NCBI RefSeq assembly: GCF_004193775.1
Contig: NC_041008.1
Span: 11,365,731-11,429,730 of the forward strand
Source: Glycine soja
Lineage: Eukaryota > Streptophyta > Magnoliopsida > Fabales > Fabaceae
Reading direction: 5' to 3'
Length of the DNA: 64,000 nucleotides
Positions 21,732 to 33,570 of this stretch are shown in pieces; the stretch's first letter is position 1; every line of letters begins with the position of its first letter. A model generated the notes under the pieces. That model was not told the origin of the DNA. It made no database searches and saw only the letters and a list, made by a program, of their open reading frames with translations. A program made the position numbers and the translations under genes.

Positions 21732-22661
21732 AAAAAGAAAAGCCCCATGAGCATATGGGAGGACCTGGATGATTCATCGTCTAATGAGGATAGTGAAGAA
21801 GAAGCCAACTTGTGTCTAATGACACTGCCAACTTTGATGATGAAGAGGTAATATTCGAATCTAAAGAATATTTAATTAAAGGATACAATCAACTTTTATC
21901 TACTTCAGCTTGCGTCTCTAAAGCTTATAGGAAACTAAACAAACATTTTCAAAATATTCAAAGAAAGAATGAGGATCTCAAGAAAACTCATCAAGCTTAT
22001 TTAGTTGATTTTGTCATAGAAACCACTTCACCTAGTGATGTACAAGATACATCTGTTTGTGAGGAGGTCAAAGGATTACTAGATGAAAAGGTATTTAGTT
22101 GATGAAAGATTATTCTTAAAGGATTTTCAAGACTTGGAAGAAAGGGTGAAGTCCCTAACGACAACTCTTGAAGATTCAGAAGAAGAGCATAAGTAAATGC
22201 TTAAATAAAAGCTCTTACTTCAAAAATAATGCACTCTTGCTAATAATGAGCTTGACAAGTTGAAAAAGAAGAACTCAGATCTTTGAAAAAAATGTCAACA
22301 TCATAAAAAGATATCTTCTGATTTAAACTATAAGCTTAAAGGATGTGAGGTCTTGAAGGAACTACCTCTTAAGATTGAAAAACTCTATAAGGAGATAGAA
22401 ACCTTAAGAGATAACCTAGGAAAATTTATTGGTGGTCATGAAACTCTTAATAAAATTATTAAGGTACAAAACCCCAAAGATAAATCTGGCCATGGTTTGA
22501 AAGGCAAAAAGGTTGTGGAAAAAAGGGTCATGAAACTCATAAGTGCAAGGACCTCCCTAAAAAGGGCAACCCATCAAAGGATCCATCTAGTGCTTACCAG
22601 CACCCACATGCTAATAAGAAAAAATGACCCAAAAAGATTTGGGTACCTAAGAATAAAATAA
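21732..22661 (+). pseudogene. Copia gag C-terminal/coiled-coil region, broken
   Basis: Three partial frames carry ANLCLMT-like and EEVIFESKEYLIKGYNQLL (21812-22102), then a charged coiled-coil stretch with ELPLKIEKLYKEIETL (22353-22661). This corresponds to the long helical segment between the first and second gag parts of large soybean copia elements. Stops and shifts separate the pieces. Confidence 0.55.
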
Positions 22662-23619
22662 TTCTTGTTGTAGACCTCCTTGATAGTAGGAAAGAAACAC
22701 CAGGCATGGTACCTAGATAGTGGTTGCTCACGACACATGACAGGTGAAAAGTCTATGTTCCAATCCCTATGCCCTATGCCAGATAGGGTGGTCACTTTCT
22801 AAGGGAATAAGAAAGGTCTAATAACCAGTGTAGGTAAGGTTTGTATTCCTCCCTATCTTCCTATTGATAATGTTTTACATGTTAAAGGGTCAAAGCATAA
22901 TCTGTTGAGCATAAGTCAATTATGTGACATTGGATACAATGTCACCTTTAACAAGGATGTGTGTATCGTCCAGAACAAGGACAAGTCTTTACTCTTCTCC
23001 ACTAAGACACTAGGAAATCTCTATAAGATTAAACTTATTGATCTATCCAGTTGAAAGGTTTCATGCTTACTCTTAGTCAAAGAGCATCATTGGGTATGGC
23101 ATAAGAAGCTTGGTCATGCTACCTTGAGGTTAATATCAAAGCTTCAAAAGTATAGCCTCATAAGAGGATTTCCAAAGTTGTCATATCAAAATGATTCCCT
23201 TTGTGAAGCTTGCCATAAAAAGGAAACAAGTAAAATGTTCGTTTAAATCCAAACATATTGTTTCCACTTTTAGGCCTTTAGAGCTCCTACACATTGACCT
23301 ATTTAGACCAATCAGGACTGCATCCCTCTTTGGATGCATATATGGTCTGGTCATAGTGAAAGATTACCCCAGATAGGCATGGGTCAGGTTTCTAACCCAC
23401 AAGGATGAGTCTATTGATACCTTTTATAAATTCAGAAAAAAGAATCAGAATGAAAAAGGTATTTATATCTCTTCAATCAGAAGTGATCACGGGGGAGAGT
23501 TTGAAAAAAATTATGAAGAGAATGATATTCACCCCTATTTTTCCACTCCAAGAACACCACAACAGAATATAGTTGTTGGGAGGAAAAATAGATCTCTTCA
23601 AGAAATGTCTAGGACCATG
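22662..23619 (+). pseudogene. Copia protease and integrase fragment
   Basis: Protease shows WYLDSGCSRHMTG (22712-22750), with the DSG catalytic motif intact. GAG-pre-integrase shows HHWVWHKKLGHATL (23089-23130) and then the CEACHKKKQ knuckle. Integrase core shows LLHIDLF (first Asp) and SIRSDHGGEFE (second Asp, 23478-23505), reaching the catalytic-Glu region before it is cut. In-frame stops occur (for example at 22799, 23053, 23374) and a shift lies in between. The insertion of a gypsy LTR at 23620 ends it. Confidence 0.8.
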
Positions 23620-24592
23620 TGATGCAATCTTGCCCCCAAGGGAATTGGATAGAAGACTCCAAGACGATTGGGCCAGAGAGGCAAGAGAAGCCCCTAGGGT
23701 TCTCATGAGCCTTATGGTAGATTTTGGGCCCATGGGCTAAGTATGAGCTCACTTATATTTGTACATATTAGATTAGGATTTCATTATTTTTGGGCCTTGT
23801 ATTTTGGGCTCCATAATGTAGGTAGGGTACCCTAAAAATGTAGGATTTTCATCCCTTGTATTTTAGGGCACCTAAACTAGTTTTTGTATTATGGGTAGTT
23901 TTGTAATTTCACATGCATTAAGTGAATATTTGATGTGTGTGTTGGAAAATAAATTTAATTGAATTGGGAGAATCCCAATCCAATTAAATTTTAGAGGGGA
24001 AGGTGAGAATTTGCTTGCTACACCCATTGTCACATCATATAATCACACTTTGTGCATGTCCTTCATGCTTTACATGCCTCATGACACCTAAGCACACTTA
24101 ATGGAGAATCTTGGAATTGATCTTAGATTAGTTGACTGAACCATAGCTAAAATTCACTAATCATAATTAGTGAAATTTTGGCTCAAAAGTTTGGCTTCAC
24201 AAATTCAATTCAAATTCAAGTGAAATTTGAATAGAAATTCAAATTTCCCTTCAATTTTATGTGACACTTAGGCTATAAATAGAGGTCTTGTGTGTGCATT
24301 TTTTTCAACTTTGATCATTTGAGAATTACACTTAAAATTTCATACCTCATTTGAGGCACATAATTTCGTGCTCCTTCTCTCCCTCTTCCTCCACTCATCT
24401 TCTCTTACCTTCAAGCTCTTATCCATGGCTTCCTATGGTGGTGAGCTTCTTCTTGACTCATCTTCTCCTTGAAGTGGCATCTCCAATCATCTTTCTTCTT
24501 TCTCCATTTTGCTTCCATTGATATTCAAGAATCAAATGACTCCATTGATGAAGAAGATCCAAGGCCTACAAGCTCCACCTGGAGCTACATCA
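23620..24592 (+). mobile_element. 5' LTR of a Ty3/gypsy element
   Basis: It starts TGATGCAATCTTGCC and ends GGAGCTACATCA. After TG it is followed by TGGTATTAGAGC, an initiator-Met tRNA primer-binding site. About 973 bp. The TATA-like CTATAAATAGAG is at 24272. It begins exactly where the copia integrase stops. The 3' LTR is not present in the window. Confidence 0.75.
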
Positions 24593-26433
24593 TGTGGTAT
24601 TAGAGCATCTTCATCTAGGTGATGCTCTTTTTCTTCCTCTATCTTTTTGTTCGGTCAATTCACTTTAATTCCTTGTTCTTCATCTTATTCTCCATGTATA
24701 TACTCCATTTTATCGGGGTTTGGTGTAGTTTAGAGTGGATTCAAAAAAATAAATCGATTAAATCTTAGATCTACACTTGTTCTTGCATTTCAATGGTTCA
24801 AATTTTATAGATCTACTCTTGAATCATGTTTTTGTGTTGAGTTTAGGTTGTATCTTTTTTTAGTCATAATCTTCTTGTGCTGAACCTTTGGATTTAAATT
24901 TTCTTCCAAAATATTGATTAGAAAAAGAAAACACAAAAAATCTAAGTGTAAATCACTTAATCCATGTTGTCTTAGAGTCATGTTTAGTCATAATAATTGT
25001 CACATTGTTCTAAGTTTGTGGTGAATTTTGATTTGGTTGATTGAATTCTAGATACATTTTTTCATGTATTCTTGTCATTCTTAGCCTATCTTTTTAATTT
25101 TGAGTCTAATTCATGCATGTTATTTAGTTCATAACATGTTCTAAATCAATTCCTAGAAGTAGTCTTGTTGTTGAATTTTTGTTTTTGTTTTCTAAGTTTC
25201 CTACATGATGTCTATGAAGAAATTGAGTTGTGGTTAGATTTGTGAATCAGAATAAGTCTTAAGTTCTCTTTAATTGTGTTATTCAAGACAATTGAGCATA
25301 AGCAAACACAAATTGTAATTATCTAAGCCTTAAGCAACATAAACACTACTCTTGATTTCTAGGTTGAAATCGCTGGTGCTGGCAGCTTGAACATACAAAC
25401 TTGTAAAAATTATTGGGAATTGGTCACTGTGAATTTTGAGCTGAAATTTTTACTGCAATTTCTAGACATCTGAACAAAAATTATAAAAATAAGAACCAAG
25501 CGATTTGGATAAAATTAAAAAATATGAAAAATCACACAAATTGGTAGGAAAATCGATGTCCGAGAAAAAAAAGTGAATGAAAAGTGTGCTTGTTGTTTTG
25601 GCTCGAAATTTGTTCTATAATTTGTGCCTATTTTATACCAATCATAGTTCTAAAATTTCAATTAAAAATTACTGTGAAAATAAGGGCCAAAACTATAGGT
25701 TTCTTGAGTCTTATTTTTTTTTGTTTTTTTACTCTACTCTAAAGCAATTCTAGGTTTCTCTTTGAGTCTTAGCTTGTTTTTATGTATTTTTCATTGCTTT
25801 AATTGTTGAATAATCCTTGAAAACATATTGTTAAAACTCCATTGGTTTAGCTTTCATTTCATTTTTTTTTTGTCTTTGGTTATTGCTTGTCACTTTGTTT
25901 CCTTGTTTGTGAGTGGCCATATAGGGAATTGGAAAGGAGGATTGGTGTCATCCCTTGAAGAATTTGAGTCAAGAAGCAATGGGCCAACCACCTTAAGAGC
26001 TACTGGACTAAGAAGCACTCCAAATTTAGTGAATCACAAAAGAAAGAACAACCACCAAAATTGAGGACCGTTATTGTAATTTTGTAATTGGGAATTTACT
26101 TACCTTCATTGCTTTCAAGTTTTGTAATAAAAAGGCATTTCATTGGAAGTGTGTTGGGAGCCTCCAATAGGTTACCAAACTTCCATTTATGTGTAATAAT
26201 TTTAGGCAATTTTCCCTTAGGATAGTGAGTGTTTTGTTGGGAACCTTAAATGTGGTCATGCAAACACTTTTAGGATTCGCCTAGTTTACATTTCTTGCAT
26301 TTTATTTCTTGCTTACTTTCATAGCCTATTTTCTTTACCTTGAATTGTCAAACATCCTAGATAACTTGCCTATTACCAATTAGTTTTTACCTTATCTTTC
26401 ACAACAAGAAAGAACCACAACTTAGGAACCAAC
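24593..26433 (+). other. Leader (5' untranslated region) of the gypsy element
   Basis: Noncoding, T-rich sequence between the primer site and gag. A short open frame at 25828-26064 has a hydrophobic start but no recognisable family. Long leaders are usual in this kind of element. Confidence 0.55.
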
Positions 26434-27627
26434 ATGAGTCTTCATTCTTCATCTAGTGTTAATGGTGAGGGTTCTACTCCTAAGGACCCCTTGTATAAGA
26501 TATTAGATGAGTTGAGATCCCTTAAGTTGTGGAAAGAAAAACAAGAGAGAAAAGAAAAAGGTAAAAAAAAAGTGGAAGAAATAAGTCAAGATGAAATAGA
26601 GAAAATAAGAGATGAAGAAAGAAGAAAAATAATGAAAGAAATGAAAACAGAAAAACGTCTCCTATATTAGTCATGACTCTTGCAATAGTTTAAGTGAAAA
26701 ACTTAGCAAGTATTATAGAAGGTGTCATAGTTCACATACTAATCATCATTCCCAAAGAAAAGAAAAAGATAGAAGACCTCAAGAGGTTAACATTAGCCTC
26801 CTATATTTTCATGGAAAAGATAATGTTGAGGCCTATTTAGATTGGGAAATGAGGGTTGAACAACTTTTTGCTTGCCATCATATTAGCGAAGAGAGAAAAG
26901 TTCCATTGGCTACCCTTAGCTTTCAAAGGTGTGCCCTCTATTGTTGGACTTCCCTTGCTAGGGAATGAAGGATTCATGGGGATCCTCCAGTGGAGTATTG
27001 GAATGATCTTAAGAGTGCCCTTAATAAGAGGCACATTCCCTCCTACTATGAAAGAGAGCTTATGGACAAGCTCCAAAGGCTTAGACAAAGGATTATGAGT
27101 GTTGAAGAATATAGACAATAAATGGAACTAATTCTTTTAAGAGTTGGACTTAGGGAGGAGGAAAGAACAAGCATAGCTAGGTTCCTTAGTGGGCTTAATA
27201 TGGAAGTGAGGGACAAGGTTGAACTCCTTCCATATAGGGACCTAGATGAGCTAGTCCAACTTTGTATAAGAGTGGAGCAACAACTTAAAAGAAAGTCTTC
27301 TTCAAAATCTTATGGCTTTCACTCTTATCCAACGAAGGACCAAGCCCAAGGAATTTTGGGGGCTACACCTTCAAAACCCAAGGATGATAAGGGTAAGATC
27401 ATAGAGAAATCCACCCCTAAGACTAGTTCCCAAGAAAGGACTAGCAACATTAAATGCTTCAAATGTCTTAGGAGAGATCACATTGTCTCTCAATGCCCCA
27501 CAAAGAAAACCATGATTATGAGGGGTCAAAACATTTATAGTAGTCATGAGGAGACTACTTCTTTCCCTTCCTCTAGTGGAATTGAAGATGAAGTAAGGGG
27601 TGAAGAGTCTAGTGAGGAAGACTACCC
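26434..27627 (+). pseudogene. Gypsy gag polyprotein with zinc knuckle, broken
   Basis: It starts at ATG 26434. A Lys/Glu-rich coiled coil (26510-26660) ends in stops. Gag core motifs follow in shifted frames: FHGKDNVEAYLDWEMRVEQL (26812-26870), PSYYERELMDKLQRL (27039-27085) and RVGLREEERTSIARFLSGL (27137-27193). Then come LVQLCIRVEQQLKRKSSS and a complete knuckle CFKCLRRDHIVSQC (Cys-x2-Cys-x4-His-x4-Cys, 27456-27497). An acidic linker leads toward the protease. The reading frame is then interrupted by the CACTA element and resumes in phase at 33475. Confidence 0.8.
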
Positions 27628-27628
27628 C

Positions 27629-27800
27629 ACTACTAAAAAAACCTTTTTTTACGTTGCACATTCTAAGGTGGTTCCTTGGAACCGATGTAGAATGTACATC
27701 GGTGACATTTTTGTAATTAATGGAAATATAACTACGATGGTCTTCCACACTCATCTTTGTACGTAGCGTGCGATGGCATTTTTGTAATTTGAAAATTTTA
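27629..27800. repeat. CACTA left subterminal repeats
   Basis: Copies of GAACCGATGTAGAA, ACATCGGTGAC, ACTACGATGGTCTT and variants; these are the expected transposase-binding repeats next to the left terminus. Confidence 0.7.
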
Positions 27801-27889
27801 TTCAACGACGGGTGCCATCAATTAACCGTCTTTGTTATTTAAAAAAAATATAAAAAAAAGGTTTTCTAATTGGTTTTTTACAAAAAAAA

Positions 27890-29440
27890 ATATGTTGTAA
27901 CGTGTTCTGCAATCACCTAGCGAAGCACTTGAACCTCGAAGTTGACCGAGAAGGTGACATCTGCCGTGCCCTAGCCTGCCCCGCCGTGGTTGTGTGTGTC
28001 GTGGTTGCATGTGCCATGGATGCCTTTGTTTTGTGGTGTGCGCTCCCCGTCGTGCCCTAGCCTGCCCCGCTGTCAAAGGTATGTGTGCTGTTTTAAATTT
28101 TTTGCTCAACCCTACTCTTTGTCATGGTTGTTGGAAGAAGAAAAATATATATTTTCCAATTTCCACCCCTCAAATGAATTTTTCAACTTGTCCTTCCCTT
28201 TTACTTTTCTAGCAAGTCGCATTAAGCAATTTGTTTGACCATGTTATGAGGAACCGTTCCTTCATTGCCACATCTAACTGTTCTACTTTGTTTCACGTTG
28301 TACAGATTTAACTTTCCAGAGTTTAGATTCATTAGTTGTTTTGTGAGTTTTGCAGAGAATATAACTCTTCCTTCGATTCAACGCTTTCTTCCTCTTTTGT
28401 CACCTTACATGTACCTTTCTTCTTGAACTTAATTCCTCATACCTTCAAAGTTTCATGTTTTTGTTCGTTTTTTTTTTACTCTTTTCCTTGAGATGAATTA
28501 GTTGGTATTATCAGAACTATATTTTTTTTTCTAGTTTGTGAATTTTAATTAATTAAAGTGTATAATGCTCTGTTCACTGGGTCATCGTCGCATATATAAA
28601 TCTGAGTTTTTTTTCTTTGTTCTTATGGATTCACATGAAATTTGATGTGGATTTGAGAATCTAGCACAATTGTTCTGTTCTTATCCTCGCTGATTTTGTT
28701 TTTATCATTGACTATAAGGTTCTGATTTTTATTGAGAAGGGTCAGGCTTCATATCAGAAAGGTTTCCGTTGATAATGGTAAAGATGAAATTGAAGAATCT
28801 AATGGAAGTAAAGTAAATGAGTTCGCTTCCATAGATATTTCAACTTCTCGAAGAACAATGGTGGGCAATGAAAATCCTCAAATTTAAAAGTCATAATAAT
28901 AAAAATTTAATTTAATCAGCTGATATAAGTTGAATTGAATCAGTTTAGGTGAAAAATATAAAAGTCATATCATATGGGAATGGATCCTCTTGTGTGAAAT
29001 TTTCACATAATCTAGTAACATGAACTGCATTTCTGTGTTCTCGATTTTGGTCGATTAAATTGATGTTTTTATCTCTCTTTCGAAGATATTTATGCTCCCA
29101 GTAGTTGTGCATTTTCTATTTCTATTTAATAGTATATCTTCTCAAGGGATATTGTAAAACTTTTGAATGAAAGCCTAGAATAAGTTTATTGCACATTCAT
29201 ATTCCTTGTTACAAAACATGGATGATAGCTTTTAAGGTTTAACAACGACAAAAGTGTGAGAATCATATATAAGGCTAAGAGGTGGATTTGGATGTCCATT
29301 ATAATGACTCTAATGAGAATCAAATGGACAAAAGACCAATTAGTATTCCTTCCTGCCATTTACAATTTATGCAGAACCTGGATTGCCACTTATAAATCGT
29401 AATCTATTTCTTGTTTTGACTAGTCTAATTCATACTTAAT
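27890..29440. other. CACTA interior, left part
   Basis: GC-richer at 27950-28080, where CGTGCCCTAGCCTGCCCCGC occurs twice (27963 and 28053), then T-rich intron-like DNA. A short open segment at 28745-28887 (IRKVSVDNGKDEIEES) may be another captured exon, but I do not recognise it. Confidence 0.4.
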
Positions 29441-29449
29441 TTTGATAGG

Positions 29450-29566
29450 GAAGCAAAATCATAAGGAGCTGATTTGGTGGGTGGAGAGGATCTGATAGAA
29501 CAGATAAAAGCAGGGTTCGTGGAGTTTGATTAACTAATTGCTTCTCCAGGTATGATGCCTAAGGTG
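29450..29566 (+). pseudogene. Captured fragment of plastid ribosomal protein L1 (uL1c)
   Basis: In one frame the segment reads GADLVGGEDLIEQIKAGFVE followed by a stop and LIASPGMMPKV. It is preceded by EAK and a stop. This is the L1 stretch known from bacterial and plastid uL1 (GA.LVG.EDL...I..G...FD..IASPD.M..V). It is about 38 residues, two in-frame stops, with an acceptor-like TTTTGATAG before it. The rest of the L1 gene is absent. Uninterrupted AT-rich DNA surrounds it inside the CACTA element. Confidence 0.7.
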
Positions 29567-29569
29567 TTG

Positions 29570-31310
29570 CTCTGATTTTCTGTATTTTAATTTGTGATCA
29601 GATTTTGTCAAATTTAGTGTTTTAATCTGTGTTTTAATTTCTTCTCATTCTACTGATTGATTTTTTTTCTTTTTTTTTTCATTTTCTCATCACATCTAAA
29701 TAAAATGTTTATTATATATTCATATAATAAAAAATTATATTTAATGATGTAAGATTGATTAGGATTTACATTAGTGGTAAAGTACATAAGATTTTTACAA
29801 CTAAGAGATCTGGTTGGTTAAGACTTCTACGTTATTTAACAAATCAAATTAATAATTAAATCATCACTACATATCATCTTAATTATTTTTATATATTTAA
29901 TTTATTTTAAAATAATAAATTAAATTTATCAATTTTTTTCAAGAGTTTTTAAAAAAGGAAACTATTATCACTTGACTTAAGCAACAATAATCAACGAATT
30001 ATCAATATTTATCATTATTAAAAAGTAGTACTATAATAATATAGTATTGATTTCTAGAACAAGGTATGTGGTCTCAGATTCTGATTTCTCAGCGGTCAAG
30101 TTACCGTTTGGAGTGGTGCCTAGTTCTTTAGTTTAGTCAAAAGAACAAAACCCCGCATTTACCTCCAAATTACAGCTAAGCTAAGCATACCATTTTAATC
30201 CCCTCTCATAAATCATAATCGCGTGCCCTGGCCACATCACTTTTCTCGAGTCAACCCTCCATCTTCCTCTTCTCTCTTCTTCACCCCAAACTTTTTTTAA
30301 AAAAATTATTCATGTTTAATTCTGTTAATACTTTTTGATAAAATTATTATGATATATACTTAAAGCAAAATACATCAATAAAAAATATACACTAATACTA
30401 ATTTAAACTAAAAAGTTCGTATATTTTATGCATTTTTTTTATAATTCATCGCATTAAAATACTTGGTCTGACTCTTCCTTATGAAAACTGCATAGTATTT
30501 TTTCCCTACAAATTAAATAAATTTCTTTACGTTGTTAAAAATATTAGCTATGATTTTAATTCCATTAAATTCAAAGGGAATTCATGATTGAAATAAATAA
30601 GTATAAATTATTTATTTATTTAAAAAAGTCTATCATCTCTCTCTCATTATTTTTTTATAGTAAAAACAATAATTATTTTCCACAAAAAGAAAATCTAGTT
30701 CAAACTAAATAGTTGTTAAAATAATAAAACATACAACATCAGTACAAAATAACATTTTTGTCTCTAGGTATGAATTTTTTTCAATCATTAGTACGAATTA
30801 TACAAGAAACACAGTGACTAATCTTTCAAAATAATTTATTTTATATCTAAAATCAAGATTTAAATTTTGAATCATTTAATTAAAACACAGGTGTTCAGGT
30901 GTTGTACCCCTCCTGCTTCCATGATAGGCTATCCATAGGTTAGTTGCCCTTGTAAAGATGCTGTGCCATTGTGCCAAGAGGCAACAAGTCATAAACCAGG
31001 CACATGTCATCATTTTCCACACATTTGTTAATGCAATGTTTGACCCAAAAAATTAAAACAAGAATTACATTATAAAAGAACACAACAGTCCCACTTGTAA
31101 CCAAAAAATAAGAAATGAAGCTTTTGAATTAGATTATTCAATTTATATCCATTTAATTTAAAAAAAAATAAATGAAGTTAGCAAGAAGAAACTAAAAGAT
31201 ATATCATTGCGAAGTGACTTCAGAGGATCTGTTGTAGGATCAATAGAAACTAAAGTAGTCTTTTTTAGGGTACAACATTGCCTTATAGCCAAATTCTTTT
31301 TAGGGTACAA
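29570..31310. other. CACTA interior, AT-rich
   Basis: AT-rich sequence without a supported gene. A 25-bp direct repeat TTTTTAGGGTACAACATTG (31261 and 31297) lies at its right edge. Confidence 0.4.
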
Positions 31311-31319
31311 CATTGTCTT

Positions 31320-31885
31320 GTTGTTGATGTTGATGATGAGGAATTCAAGAAACTGTAAAAATTGTTGTTGTTGTCTAGCTGTTGTTGCATTGCCATCAAA
31401 TCTTGTTGGGGATGATGAGGGTAGAAACCAGATAATTGCCAATGATGATTGTAAGATTCATTGGTCCTTTCCCTGCTTCTCATCTGGCTCATAGACTCCA
31501 ACACCATGTAATGGCTTCCACTACCTTTGAAACCCAACCCAATGGAAAAAATGTTAGTTAACACTTAACAACATTGGAGCTAGTAATTAATTACTACAAC
31601 AACATGCTCATATCATTTGTGTCTGTTAAGAAAATTTAAGGCAACACAAAGATATATATGACTTGCATCAAAGGTTTATGAAAAGAATACATGAAACTTG
31701 ATTGGAATTAAAAGAAAGAAAACAACAATTAATGCTTGAGAATTAAGAAAGTGAGAGACCTATATGGTAGCAGCTTGAAGGAACAAAAGGGTTTCTGATT
31801 AGAAAGTACAATGATTCCTTGTACTTCCTGGCCATTTTAACATGGCAGTGATTCTTCACTGCATTATTTGTTGTTCAAATTGCTC
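31320..31885 (-). pseudogene. Captured R2R3-MYB gene fragment
   Basis: The minus-strand piece 31885-31760 reads NNAVKNHCHVKMARKYKESL, the end of an R3 MYB repeat (usual form NAVKNHWHV.MARK.RE). The key Trp is replaced by Cys and a stop lies just upstream. It ends at a donor CATATAG|GTCTCT. After an intron-like gap a second piece (31528-31320) begins after an acceptor at TTTCAAAG. It reads SHYMVLESMSQMRSRERTNE and a Gln/Asn/Ser-rich tail typical of MYB C-termini. R1 and R2 are missing. No function is expected. Confidence 0.55.
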
Positions 31886-32139
31886 TTGTGCCTCCAGATT
31901 GCATTCAAATTCTGTGTTAAGAAGAGAACTAGGTTTTCAATGTTCAACAATGTTTTAATGTTTGTATTGTTTGTGTGCAATTTATGCTAGTTGTATGCTT
32001 CTTATAAATGTTGAGAGTTCATCTCCACATGGTCAATATCACCAATGAAAAGTTTGAAATGTTAGGTATAAATAGTTTGTGTTGATGATACTACCTAAAT
32101 CTTACAGTGACTAATGTGCATTTCTACTCATGTTGTCAG

Positions 32140-32187
32140 GAGAAAAAACTCATGGTTCTTGGCACAACAAGTGAAGTAGATTTCTTG
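32140..32187 (+). pseudogene. Possible captured exon of NSF (vesicle-fusing ATPase)
   Basis: After an acceptor TTGTCAG the frame reads EKKLMVLGTTSEVDFL and then stops. NSF second ATPase domains contain GKKLMVIGTTS..DFLDS. It is only 16 residues, so the call is tentative. A second exon-like piece at 32540-32650 (MDKAFWDGIMENEAGEK) follows an acceptor TTGCAG but is not recognised with confidence. Confidence 0.4.
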
Positions 32188-32880
32188 TAAATGAATTTCT
32201 TCACGAGCATCACTATAGTGTTACTCATCAATTTGATGTCTCTCATGACATTCAAAACAGTGTTGAGGTTAGTACCTATCGTATAAATGTTAGCATTGAC
32301 TTAATGGCTAATCTTGGATACACCTTTGGTTTCATGTTGTTTCTCTGGCCTTTGATGTTGATCTACTCATGTATATTATCCCACCAAGTATGAAATGTAT
32401 GCCTAATCTAGAATCTTTTCCAGTTATTTCCAATATTAAGTATTACTATAGAAAGCAGTAACATGCATTAAATTTACTGACAGCTGATGACATGCTAATT
32501 TTAGTTCTGACTTCTGATTCCCATGTTTTTATGTTGCAGGGGAAAATAAAGAAGACAATGGACAAGGCCTTTTGGGATGGTATCATGGAAAATGAAGCAG
32601 GTGAAAAAAGGCCTGCATCATATTCTTCCAAAGACATGGGTGGTCAATTATGAAATTTATCCCTTATGGTACGATATATGCAGGAATATGTGTTGTATAA
32701 CTTGATTTGTAATATTGGAGTAGGGAATTAAGTATATATAGATGCGGACAAAGGTAATAAAATCATTGAATGTAACTATTAAATCATAACTACATATATG
32801 TATATATACCTTGTATGTGTGAAATGACAAATTGTTATTTAATTATAATTTTTTTTGTATTGTACTGCTAGCTACTAAAA

Positions 32881-32907
32881 CATATATATATATATATATA
32901 TATATAA
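32881..32907. repeat. (TA)n microsatellite
   Basis: An uninterrupted run of about 13 TA units inside the CACTA element. Confidence 0.95.
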
Positions 32908-33065
32908 GCAAGGTAGCTTCTTGTACTTATTCATTAACTATTTTGATAACTGAAATTTGACCTTGGTTTATAAATTAAGTCTCATATGAGACATTAGCTA
33001 GGTACATCATATTTGCATTCTGTTACTGGCTAAATTTTGCAAAAAAAAAAAAAAAAAAAGCACCA

Positions 33066-33455
33066 TTCTACATCGGTTGACCGAAAACTGATGTAGAATT
33101 CCACAAAAACTACGACGGTCATCAAGGAGAACCGATGTAGAAGTCATTCTTTTAATAAAAAAAGGCACCAATCTACATCGATTGACTGAAAATTAATGTA
33201 GAACCCCACAAATACTATGATGGTCCTTCGAAAGAACCAATGTAGAATGGCCACCATTCTACATCGGTTGTACCTTCAGAACCGATGTAGAACCCTCCTG
33301 ATTCTAAGACGGGTCTGACACCATGCCCGTCTTTGTACTCATGCCCTTCTAAGACGGTCATTCAACCGATGTTGTAGGATCTCGGGTTTTCAACGATTAT
33401 GGCTACAATCACGCGTCGTAACCGATGTAGAAAGGCCTTCAAAATCGATGTAGAA
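33066..33455. repeat. CACTA right subterminal repeats
   Basis: At least eight copies of CTACATCGGTT or its reverse complement AACCGATGTAG, arranged as inverted pairs of about 40 bp (33067/33092, 33240/33280 and others), with diverged versions such as CTACGACGGTC. Confidence 0.8.
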
Positions 33456-33570
33456 GGCCTATTTTCTAGTAGTGCCCCTATGAAGAAGGTGACCTCCAAA
33501 TGGTTAGAAGACTCCATGGAGGTCAATCTTGTGATCTATCTCAATCCTAAAGAGAGAACATCTTTCATAC

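Larger units (their letters stand above)
20704..23619 (+). mobile_element. Ty1/copia internal region, truncated within integrase
   Basis: Order is primer site, gag, zinc knuckle, protease, GAG-pre-integrase and integrase core up to 23619. There a gypsy LTR (TGATGCAATC) begins. RT and RNase H are absent. Many stops and frameshifts occur, for example near 20860, 20925, 21731, 22800 and 23055. All parts lie on the plus strand, following the LTR at 19911. Confidence 0.85.
27628..33474. mobile_element. Complete nonautonomous CACTA transposon, 5847 bp, with captured gene fragments
   Basis: The left end reads CACTACTAAAAAAACC and the right end CTAGTAGTG. Flanks are CCC (27625-27627) and CCC (33475-33477), the 3-bp duplication of the CACTA class. 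Removing the element and one CCC restores an uninterrupted gag-pro phase. Subterminal repeats CTACATCGGTT/AACCGATGTAG cluster in both ends (27680-27770 and 33066-33455). No CACTA transposase is seen, so it is nonautonomous. Inside are fragments of plastid ribosomal protein L1, a MYB factor and possibly NSF. The rest is AT-rich intron-like DNA. Confidence 0.9.

Noticed and set aside
27822..28238. Several open frames in both strands in the CACTA interior
   Set aside because: Overlapping frames in a GC-richer patch with repeated CGTGCCCTAGCC; none resembles a protein family.
31207..31494. Plus-strand 95-residue open frame
   Set aside because: Opposite strand of the captured MYB tail, whose Gln/Asn codons keep the complementary frame open.
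32540..32650. T-complex 11-like exon (MDKAFWDGIMENE)
   Set aside because: The resemblance to KAFWD..ME in T-complex 11 proteins covers only about ten residues and breaks off at once.
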